A stretch of 64,000 nt of DNA from assembly GCF_004027225.2 (NCBI RefSeq), contig NC_044289.2, positions 12,789,235 to 12,853,234 on the forward strand, read 5' to 3'. The DNA comes from Strigops habroptila. Its lineage: Eukaryota; Chordata; Aves; Psittaciformes; Psittacidae. The translations under genes and the position numbers were made by a program. The notes under the pieces were generated by a model. That model saw nothing but the letters and a program-made list of their open reading frames with translations, was not told where the DNA came from and made no database searches. Shown here one piece after another: positions 1-12,900 of the stretch (position 1 is its first letter; each line of letters starts with the position of its first letter).

Positions 1-2
1 GC

Positions 3-987
<985 letters not shown>

Positions 988-3900
988 ATGTCGGTTGCCT
1001 TTGCTTCTGCTCGCCCAAGAGGCAAAGGGGAGGTCACCCAGCAAACTATCCAGAAGGTAAAAAAGCATGCTTTTGTACAGCGGATTTTAGACATTTATTG
1101 CGCCCGTGCTCCTGGAGCTGAGGAAGGAGGCGTATTGCTGGGGCGATCAGGAGAACCAGGGAATTTGCGAGGGCTGCAGAGATGGACAGCTGGAGAGAGA
1201 GGTGGGGGAAGGAGGAGGAGGAGGAGGTGGAACAAAGCAAAGGTGTTCAGATCGCTGCAAAGAGAGAGCCGGAGGAGGACTTAGGAATAAAATCGGGATG
1301 GCACGTTATCTCTGCTGCTCCTAAGGGGGAAAAGGCTGCCAATAATACATTGGGAGATGGCAATGCAATTCGCAAGTATATGATTAATTTAGGACGGTGT
1401 GTCAGCTTCTGCTCCCCCCCCCCAAATCCAACCTAGAAAAAAATTGAATTAAAATAAATTAGTGAATTTGCAAAGGTTTTCTTTTGTATTTGGATGCGGA
1501 ATGTTAATCTCTCTGAAGATAGAGGGAGCACCGATCGCTGGCATCCTTCACATACCGTTATTTGCGATGTGTTTATGGACATTTCGTGACAGACAAAGGT
1601 TTAGGAAAGATTTTCTCTGGAGAGGAGCTCTCCGCATGGGTGTCATGTGGCGGCCGGAGCCGAAGGTTCCTAGTTGGGAAGTTATTGTCTCCTGTTCGGC
1701 GGGGCTGCAGCAGGGTCTGCACGCACATGCCCGGCGCCCCTTCCTCCCGCAGCCGGTCACGGTCAGTGCCGAAGAGGCTGGAAATGTCAGCGAAGAACGT
1801 GCGTGTTTTCCCTGTGGCCGCTGTTTGCCAGCTGTACGCGTGCCCCGCACGGGGGTGGTGCGGTTCCGCGGAGCTGTGTAACGCGGTCGGAGCGAGGTGC
1901 GTGTGTGCCCCGAGCGGTGCAGGCGTGAGCAGGGACCAGGGGTGAAGCGCCATTGCTCCTCCAGCGGTGACCGGGCACCGGCGGGTTTTGGTGTCAAGTT
2001 ATGACTTCTAGGGAAAAACCCAAACCCCTCAGTAGAAACCTGTGGCAGGGCAGAGGTGAAGGCAGAGAAACTGCCTCAAGAGAGGCTGAAGAGGTGACTT
2101 CACTCTCTGGAGGCTGTTTGGAAACTCATCCCGTTTGTGCAGCTCTTGCAGCACATGTGGGATGGTGAAGTGATTGATTTTAAATACTAAAATGTTTTGG
2201 ACTTGGTGGATAAGTTTCTCTCTAACCTCCACATTGGTTGGGGCAGAATTTCATAATTCAGATAGTTTGCACTTAAACTCATGCCTGTAGCCACAGACAA
2301 AGGGCAGCCGAAGTATCTTCAGCTGGATTTTCAAACCCTTTCCTTTTGCATATTCATAAACTTCATGGAAGTTTCAAAATGTTGTTTCTTTACAAATAAT
2401 GTGTAAAAACGTTTCATGTCTCAGGTACAGTTGCTGGTATGTTACTTCAGGACTGTTGGTCGATGTTGGGCTGTTGGCAGTGGTTTGTGGCAAGTGGTGG
2501 TGCTGAGGAAGAGACTTGGAGGCACAGAAGTGGGATGGGCTTTATAGTCATGTATAGAAATGGGCAGTAAGAGAAGAGTACAGAAAAGGAGCAGATGCTC
2601 TGCTAGGAGCTCAAAAAATGTATTAAAGTGAGCTTTGTAGAACACATACCTATTTAATTGAAAGATTCTTATTTGCATTTGTGATATATAAGTATCTTAT
2701 TTTTATTTATTAACTCAATTGCAACAGTCTTTCAAAGCTGTTATTATTCCAGTACCAACAACTCCTAAAATCAATTTCACATGGAGGAAGTCAGAGCCTT
2801 TGGCAATAGAGCAGTGATGGTGGTGCTTTAAAATTGTTCCTCTAACAGCATTTGCAGGGCAGTAAACTTCAGTTTCTCCTGTGTAATGGAGATCAGAACT
2901 CGGTTCTTTTTTCCTAGTGAGTCAGGAAAGAGCTATTCCTGATTCCTTTATTGGCAAGGAAGATGTTCTTCAGCTAATTGTAGAAGCAGAGTCCTGAAGA
3001 TATCTGTAATATTGCTTGGACTCTTGCTGTTGAATATGTATTTTAACTAAATGTGAGAACGTTGTCAGTGGTATTTGTTGTGGAAACTGAAAAGGACACG
3101 TTTATATTCTTTGCTGATTCTATATGCAGAGGTTCCACTGACACGGGTGAAAATTCTGCATGACAGCGAGTACAGAGCACGAAACAAAGAGCTGCACTGG
3201 GAACCAGGCAGGAGTATTTTCCCTTAAAATTCCAGGCTGCACCTGGGTTGCCATGTGAGCACGGGCACACGTGCAGGAGGAACATGGATCCTTGGCTGAC
3301 GGGGTTCGGATGTTCCCTGTCAGCGTGCGAGGTGCAGCCTGCAGACCACAGCAGCGCCCCTGCTCCTCACCCCTCGCTGGTGAGCTCCAGGGTGTCACTG
3401 CAAGCCCAACAGTCTGTGATGGACAAGGGGGGTCCAGCCAGGTTCAGACCAACTTGCAAATTACAAGCAAGCACCAGGACAAGCCACACTCCCTAAGGGA
3501 GTGATTGAGAGTGCACCAGAAAGACTCTTTGCTCATTTTCCTATAATCTGACTCTTTGCCTCTGAATGGGTCAAGAACTGGTTCTCATCAGAAACATACC
3601 TACATGGATTAAATCACATCTACAAAACCATCTTATTCTTTCCTCAAGAGTTCTTCTGTCCTGATGACACTGTGGGTCAAAAGCCCAATCTTGCAAGCAC
3701 TTAGCAGCAGTGGTACCTACAATCTGTATGACGTAGTGAGTTTTTGCCAGAAGTGAATCTGAATTTGTAAATGCTGTTGTCATTTTTCCAATCATTCACC
3801 CTCAGAAAGCTCCCCACATGCACAGGAAAGCTGGGGGAAAGAGACAAACTATTGTATTTGAAATTTTAAAACAAATTAAAGGGTATTTTAAGCTTTTAAT

Positions 3901-6900
3901 TGCATTATAAGTTCATTACATAAAGGTCAGTGGTCATTCTGTCCAGCAGCTCTGATCTTGGATGAAGCCTGTCACTAGAATTTAGTGTATGAAGCTAAGC
4001 TAGCAGCCGCTGATAAACATAAATTAACTCATATATAATTACTCTGTTTTCATTGCAAGTTCTCCCTGCATTAGAACTGAACTGAACCCCACAGGACATG
4101 TTGGGATGTAATTCTCTTAAACGTGGTTTCAGTAGATCCAGTAATGTGTATTCTATACTTCCTCAGGCTCAGTAGTCTGCACATGGTAATCCCATGCAGG
4201 AAAACTAGTGGGTTCAAATTGTTTGAAAGTACGTTTCACACTTGCAAGTAGACATGGCAGTAAAATCTGCAGTTTTGGAAAGGGTGGGTGATGTTTTAGA
4301 ATGAGGCAGAGGTGTTTCATAGTGAAAGCGTTTTCCTTCTTCAGCATTAAAATCCATCTGCCAATGAAGGAGCAAAAAAAGGTAAGTCCCTTAACTCATC
4401 TGTGTTGGGTATTTCAACTAACTCCTTTAAAGAGAACTGTTCATAAATGAATGATTTGAAAAGCACAACCTTGTGGCTCAATAAAGTCACGTGTAAGCAC
4501 TTTTTAACACCGCAAGGCAACAGAACTGACAAACCACCACCCACTGCCAAGAAGGGTGGATGTGGAGCATCACAAAACCACGGGACTTCAGTATGATTCT
4601 CATAGTAACGTGTTTTGATCATATTTCTTTTATGCAGATGCTAGATGAAAATCACCACCTAATACAATGTATTATGGATTATCAGAGCAAGGGGAAAACT
4701 GCAGAGTGTACTCAGTGAGTATTATGAGTTTTGGAGCATGTTAGAAATTTTGGGTGTGTTTTTTCTGAAGAATAGTCCTATGAACAGTTCTGATCACTGA
4801 GAAAACAGTTGGGCTGTTTGTTTAGATTCACTTATATTTATAAATGTGTATCGTTCTTGGAAGGGAGGGCTTTTTCTGAAGAAAAAGATTTGATTATGTA
4901 GTATTTGCAATGTTTTTAACAGGTCATTTATTAAAATAATTATAAATAATTATGGTTATTGGACCATTTGCTCTATGCAAGTTCATTAAATACATTTATA
5001 TATACAATATAATATAAATGCATTAAATAAAGTAGAATCACGTACAAAGTGAATAACACTTTTTCATCAGAAAGTGATTAAATGTTAAAGATCAGCCATG
5101 TGGTTACCTGTGGCTAAAACGATGTGCACATAGAGGCACCCTCCTCCCTGTTTCCAGAGGTTTGACTCCTCACTTTGCTCAGTGGCACAGCAATTAGTTT
5201 GCTTTCGGATGCCCTCCTGTTCTTTACTATGAGCTTTTCCAGTTCATCGAGAGCTGTGAAGAAGCATCAATGGTTGAGGTGGTGCTTACGTGAGTAAACA
5301 CTCCAGTTGGAGCACTCTTGAAACAACTCTTGTTCTTCTCAGCTTGCTGGCAGGGCAAAGAGGTTTTGGTTTTTGGAGTTCTGGAATTTCATTGCTACTA
5401 GAGCCTTGTTAAACAGAGGAAGAAGAAGTGGCTAATTGTTACAGCAGCTGCCCGGGTGTCAGTACTCAAAGACTGAGGTCCCAGCTTCAAAGTGCTTTCA
5501 ATGGAGAGTGTTTTACCTCTCCCCTCCTCCAGGTTTACCCATTTGTAGAAGAGGTGTTGAACACACTGATGCTTGATGAAAAGCATGACAGCGCAGATAT
5601 AGGTCATTACTGTAGCTATGTATTATGGCAGATGAAAAGTGGGATAACATAGTTTAAATAATCAGTTGTAAATGGCAAAAAAAAAAAAGTTTGGAATTTT
5701 CTGTATTGTTAACCCTTTCCAAATGAGCTTTACTTCTTATTCTGTAGATACCAACAAATCTTGCACAGAAACCTGGTTTACTTGGCAACAATAGCAGATT
5801 CTAACCAGAATATGCAGTCCTTGCTTCCTGCAGTAAGTACCAGTGCTACCATCAGATACCGTTACTATGCCAGACGGAAATGTTCTTTGATTCTGTTACT
5901 GATCCATGTCAATAACCTTTTTTTTTAGTATTTTTCCAGCTACAAGTTTTGAAGTGGTCAAGTAGACCCTGCAACAAATCAAAAGTTACTTTTACTGTGT
6001 TTAAAACGCATTCTTTGGGACATTTGTGTTAATCTCTGTCTCCACAGCTGAAGTTCTATATACTATAAATGGTGCAGTGGTGCAGGCCTGAACAGCCTCC
6101 ATGTGTTCCAGATTCATTATTCTTTACCTATTCTTACTGTATTCTTTACTCAGGAAAAAAAAAAAGCCACTATTTTATGTCAAAAACCTAATTCAGCAAT
6201 TGGGCATGGGTTTGTCTTTAAACATTGTGTTATTCTGGCTAAATGGATTGATTTTGGAGGTATAACTCAAAATACAGCATAGCTTTATGCTTGACAAAGG
6301 TCAACTTGTCAACACGCTTCTGTATCATCTTTGCTAATGCATCTCCCCTCTGCAGTTATGTTCTGACCAGCACAAAATGAAATTCATGTAAGTGCAGGAG
6401 GGTTGAAACCAGATGATCTTTAAGGTCCCTTCCAATCCAAATCGTTCTATGATTCTATGATAAGCACAGAAGAATGGGCACAGAAGCCAGACTCTATTAT
6501 AAGCACAGTTTTAAGGTTTTCCCTGTGCTGCCTGCTGGCTTCTCTGTGTCGTGCTGAATGTCATTCACACATAGTAGTCAAATGAAGAAAGGTTTACGCA
6601 AGGAAGCCCAGAAAGTGAAGGAAACACATATTTAATTGAGGCAGTTTTTAGTCATAGTCAGGCTAATTTGGGGGCTATTATTTTTTCTAATTAAAAACCT
6701 AACCAAAAGTTTGCTTCTCTTCCTTGTTATTTGCAGCCACCAACGCAAAACATAAACTTGGGCCCAGGAGGAATGACTCAGAGTGCATCCAACCAATCTC
6801 TCCATTCACAGAGCAATCTCAGTGATGCAATCGGGACGGGCCTTCCTCCTTCCTCCCTCATGCAGAGCCAGATTAGCAATGGTGAGCTTTGGTCCCCTTT

Positions 6901-9900
6901 GTGCTGCTTTGCTGTTGCTTGGCAACAAAATCATTAATGCAGAATATACTTACAGAGCTGTAAAAGATCTCTCCTAACTCACCTTTCAGGCATATGGGGG
7001 TTTCAGGCACATGCTGAAATCATCACAAAATGGCTACAGTCAATAATGATGCTGGCTTCTGCAAGGACTCCAGTCTGCTTTGTGTTTCTATAGGGGAAAT
7101 TAAAACCATCTTTTTAATGAAATGCCTAATGAAAATCACTAAGTAAAGATACAGCCAAGTTTTTAGTCAGAAAAATTATATCCTGTGGTATTTTTCTCTT
7201 GAAAGTGGAGGGGTTGGCCAGGGTGAAATGGAATTGCTTGCATGACTAACCACACAACCAAGCCTTTAGATTGCAAAGACCTTCCAGGATACATGCCCTC
7301 CTAACAATAACTTGGTGTTGCATCAGTCTTTGTCCTCTGCAGAAGCTTGCAGAGATTGTACTACACAGCCAAAGAGTTTGCACAGACATTTCATATGAAT
7401 AAGAGAATATACTTTGTCTATTTGTGTTTGTTTGTGAAACTGAAATTAATTGAAAGACAAACCAATTTTTTTTCACTCTGTGCATTTTATGTTATGAATA
7501 ATCTGTTTATTTATTTTGTAGTTCATAGTTTTTTAGTCAGTTCTTGATTCTGTGGGTCTTTCCCAAAGTGACAGAGAGAAAAACCAGTTTCTGTAAATAG
7601 AAATATCTGATTATAAAATCATAGATCTTGGAAGGGGGACTCGGGAGCAGATGCAGGCCATGAAATGACTTCTGAGTTCTTAAAAATCCATTTGTGGTCA
7701 AGCTGATACTACCTTTTACATTAATGGATGACGTGCCTACTTTAAACAGTTACAGCTTGTAAAGTGAACTTATTGAATTTATCTGGGCCTTCTTTTTTGG
7801 GAGATTTATTACCTAGTATAAGTACTATAATAAGTCAGTCGAAACATTGTTTTATGTTACTAAGAATCTACATTTTCAGTGTTATTGTTGCTGGTTTTTC
7901 TTATTTGCCCCCAGTTCTTTATAGTAATTTAGTGCTGATTGAAAGAACCAGCCTCAGGACAGAAGCAGCCAGGACAGTTTACCTCATGTTGCAGGTCTGC
8001 CTCATGCTGCAGGTTTACCTCATGTTGCCCAAGCCTGGTACTAAAACCCAGGCTGAGTTGTGGGGGGCTCAGGGTAGGTACTTTACTGTCTGTCCAGTCA
8101 CAGAGACTCCATCACTTGGGCAGTGGTAGCTATTCCATCAGGGACATATCAGCCCTGGGAACCAGACTGAGGACACAGCTACACTTCAGAACAGAGGTGT
8201 GACTGGGGATGTGGGTAACAGCAGCAGTGCTGGCATGTGCTCTGCTGTGAGAACAGGGCCCTCACACCCTTGGGCTTGGGGGCACTCCCCTGGGTTGCCA
8301 GTCTCTCCTCTGCTGTCTCTGTGCCAGCTAGAACTGAGTCAGCACAGTGGTGCTGCGTGACACAGCATTCTTGAGGTGTAGGCTGACTTTGAGACTGAGC
8401 GATTCGCATCGGTCAACAATTGTTGGGCAGCATTTTGGGGAAATTAGGGATAAATATGCAGAAATAATTCCAATATATGGGCTCTAGCACTTGTGACAAT
8501 TTTTCAACTAATGGCAGTAGAGATGAAAGTCTGCCATGAAGAGGTACAGCACTGTAAGAGAGGGAAGAAAAGGGAAGAAGCCACAGAAGCTGCTACCTTT
8601 TATTCTTTACTGCCCTCAGTCAGGACTTTACAGGAATCACCTCTGCAGGACAGTCACCAGGTAACTACACGCATGGTGACTGCGCAGTGGCAGCCAGGTC
8701 AATTGTAATGATAATTCTGTCAATGGGGACAAGCTAAAAAACAACCCACCAGGACTTCAAATAATCCCCAAATCAGTGATTCTTCATGCCATAGCCATGC
8801 TCTCCTGTTTTCCCTTACAATCACAAACTAGCCAAACCTTTGGGTTTTTTTGCTTTAAAGGCCAAGATTCTCTAAGTTTTCCCATGCATGTAGGGCAAGG
8901 TTTACCAACGCTTGCTTCACTCCATCTCTCACACAAAACAACTCTAGCCCTGGTCAGACACCATGTGGCTTTGTGTTGCACAAGTAGAAGTAGCAGCTCT
9001 ACAAAACCTGGAGCAAAACACAAGCTAGAGCTTGACTTATCTCCATCAATCTCAGTAGAGCTGTCTGTCTCATGTTGAAAATACTGCTTGCATCTCTCCA
9101 CAAGAGGAAAATATAATAATTACAGCAAATTTGCCCATTTTGATGTCTACAAAAACCATTCAGAGTAATTAATGAGGTTTGTACTAGGAGAATTAAACAC
9201 ATTTTTCAGAGGCTGTAGATACACTAAATAACTGTGAATTAACATATCAGTATCTAACCACTACAACAGAATTCTGTCTCTTCTGGGGATTCTGCATGTC
9301 TTCCATTCTACTTAAATTAACTTCGATTGACAACAATACAGCTGAATTTAGATAGACAACAATACACACTATCACAATTTAGATAGTAACAATGCACAAT
9401 GAAAACAACTTCCCAAAACTCATTCATACAAGTATTTACAGCACCAAAACAAAAAAATAAGAATCAGCTTTCACCCAATTTTAGTTACCCAACAGCAATA
9501 GAATTTTTAAAACTAAGCATAGTGCCAGGTAAGGAGGATGATCAAACCCAGGACATAACTGGAGCAGTCTGATGGTTCCATACAATGAATAACTGGAGCA
9601 GTCTGATGGTTCCATACAATGAATAACTGGAGCAGTCTGATGGTTCCATACAATGATGCTAGAAAGGGAATACTGTAATGACAGGGATTATTATGGTGAC
9701 TTGGGAAATTTATCTTCTGAAAGTCTGTGGTACTTTCAGTCAGACTTCAGGACAGGGAGAGACAGGTTTGTCCTCTGAGGAGAGGGTCCCTCGGTGTTTC
9801 CTACACCCCAGCTAAGAGGGTTGGCTGGTAACGGAGGAACTGGACAGAAGCAGCAATGTGCAAAGTGTTTCTCAGCCACTCCTGTGCCTTCCCATTGTCA

Positions 9901-12900
9901 CCATCTGTGTGAAGGGGAAGAGGAATCAACAGCAGGACAGGAGGAAGGAAAGGACAAATTTCAGAGGGCTGGGATGTATCCAGAGTCCACGTGTTTTCTG
10001 AAGTATCTGCAATTACTGGTTTAGGGCATTGCTGCTGGTTTTGTCCTTCCTGTCTGCAGTTCTGTACTGGATTTGGCTGCCAGGAGGAGGAGGATTATTC
10101 TAACTGTGCAGTTTTATTGTCTAGAGGTAACAGGGAATTTTAATAACAAGGAGTTTTTTGTTTGGTTTTGCCTTATTGTAAGGTATTTCAGAAAGGCCAT
10201 GAGGGCTTTGATGCTCACTGTACATTGCCAATAATAGCACAGATTTTTCTTGTTGCTCTCTCTAATTTTTCTAGGTCCTAATCACGTGTCTATGCAGCAG
10301 TCAGGCCAGAACACCATGCCCACGACCTCTCTGAGTATGACTGTCAGCAGTCATGGAACTGGGCCTGGTTATAGCCATACAGTGCCTGCATCTCAGAATG
10401 TGCCAATGCAAGGCCAGGGGTCAATAGGCAATTATGTCTCTCGAACAAACATCAACATGCAATCTAATCCAGGTAAACTCCCTCTTCCTCCTTCTGGGCC
10501 AGCTTGCCTTTTCAGTGACCTCAGAGGTTTACCGCACTGGAATTTGTTCTGTAAATAGTTTCTGTACACGGTGACAAACATACAAGAGGAAAAGACAGCT
10601 TTAACATCTCTGAATTTCTGGGTGTCAGGCGCCAGCACACGTCAGAACAGTTTCAGACTTGCTTTAACTCACAGTGACTTGCTATGGTTAGCAGGGAGTT
10701 GGGGGCAGCGAATCCCACAACTGTGGGAGGGATCTAAGCCCCTTTATCCTAGCTGAAAGAGCCTGCCAAAGAGTATTGCACATTTACTGTTTTTATTACT
10801 TTCCCAATACTTCACACTGCTTGCAGGGCATAGAGAGACTAGCGGACAACTCAGAGTGAATCTCTTAATTTGCAAAGTGTTTGCTACTGACTATTGAGTG
10901 GCATGTCCAATGCTTAAGAATTCTTACTGGCAATACGAAATTTAGAGATCAAATAAATGCTAGAATGTCAGTTTATTTAAACTGTATAATCATCAGGTAT
11001 ATAGTAAGATGGAAGTAGGGGAAAGAGTTGATCAGAAATGCAGCAATGATTAGTCAGGGAGTAGAGAGGAACAAGCATCAGATCTTATTTCTTTCTTTAA
11101 TCCTACTGTAATAATGATTACATTCTTTTAAATAAACTAATAATAATCAAGGCTAGATGTATTTTTAAATACCTGACTGAAGCAAATGGCAAGAAGTGGC
11201 CATGTAATAACATCCTTCCTGGATTACAGTGCAGAAGAGTTACACACATGGAGTAGGAAAACATCTGCCCCTGTGGAAAATTCACGACTTTAGCAGGATG
11301 CATGTTAGCGAAAGGTTTTTAACTTGCTTCTGAAGAGATTGTCACATCCCTTTAGAAAACAGTATTTTCCATGTACATTGTAGTGTCCATGATGCACCAG
11401 CAAGCAGCAACGTCACATTACAACTCGGCGCAAGGAGGGAGCCAGCACTACCAGGGGCAGTCCTCCATTGCCATGATGAGCCAGAGCAACCAAGGCAACA
11501 GCATGATGGGTCAGCGGCCGATGGGCCCCTACAGAGCTTCCCAGCAAGGTGAACTCTGTTACTGGGGTATTGATGGAGTTGTTATAACATTGATGATATT
11601 CAGTGCGTCCTGTGGGGTAGGCAAGTCACCAAAATTTCCACGTCACATTTCTGAACAGGGAATCCCATCCGGGAACACAGGAAATCTCAAACAGTGGAAG
11701 TATGGTGTCAATCAGATGAACTTGAATCTATTTTCAAGATGTATCTATTTAATTATTTCAGGTCTTTAGAAAAATAATTCTGTCTAAAAGGGATCATATA
11801 TCTCTAAAGAAAAGATGAACAATTTGCTATACAGCTCCCTCAAGCCACTGGGAATCTTGTCAGTTCTTTCAAATGGTATTGGATCAGCCGTAACGTGGCA
11901 CATTAACAAGGACACATTTCTGCAAAGAAGACATAGTTTGCCAGCAATTAGTACGAAAAATTAGGCCAAGGAAAGGAAAACCCCAGAGGATAACTGCCAT
12001 GCTCTAAGACCTCTCTGGAAAAAGTTCTAAGAGGTAATAAAGCTGCTAGACTGATTCTAACATAAAGCGAATTCTGCTAAGAAACAAATTAATACATTAA
12101 TTCAAATCTATTTAATCCTGACTGTTTTCTTGAGCATGGAATAAATTCTTGTGCTTTCTAATAAGTCAAATTAGTAGATGAAATGTAGCTCTTCCTGTTG
12201 CCACAGAAGTGAGTGGGTTTAGGATGTGGTACTGACCGTTGCGTGATTTCAATTTCAACAGCTTTTATGGAGAATACAAATTCATTTCCTTTTTCTAATG
12301 AGCATAACACCTTTATAACTGTTCTGAACATACACAGCTTGTTTACTTCTCTAGTTGTGAACACTGTTTTCTTTATTAAGAACAGAAAAGAAGAGATAAG
12401 ATAGATAAGAACATTCCTTAGGAGCCCCCGGGCTCACTCAGTTTGCTCTCTGTGTCTCTGCTTTGCAGGTTCCTCGCAGCAGTACATGGGTCAGGAAGAA
12501 TATTACAGTGAGCAGTACAGCCATGGACAAGGCTCATCAGAACCTATGAATCAGCAATACTACCCAGATGGTAACTCCTCTGAGCTGTAGTACCAAGACT
12601 GCCACATCTAAGGATGTGGCAAACCCATTATGACTCATTCCCAAGTGAAATGCTAGAAAATTCTAATCCCAGGGCATGGCAGCTTGGTGCACAAACATAC
12701 ACATCAGCACACCCTGCTATCCAAGCTGCTTCAAAAGCAGCATGAAGCCGAGTTTGGATTAGTAAATGCAAGAGATTTATCCATAGATGTGACTTTCCTT
12801 CCCACACATTTGACCTCCTACCTAAGGAGTCTGTATTTCTTCTCAGCCTCATCCTTGTGCAGCTTCATGATACATCATTCAATAATATATATGTACTTAT

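Larger units (their letters stand above)
6882..10274 (+). other. SS18L1: SS18L1 intron 4
   Basis: A 3.4-kb intron separating the exon ending ...MQSQISN(G) from the exon starting (G)PNHVSMQQ. It contains an 18-bp repeat cluster (7981-8028) and a 34-bp triplication (9554-9655). No other exon or recognisable transposon was seen. Confidence 0.8.
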
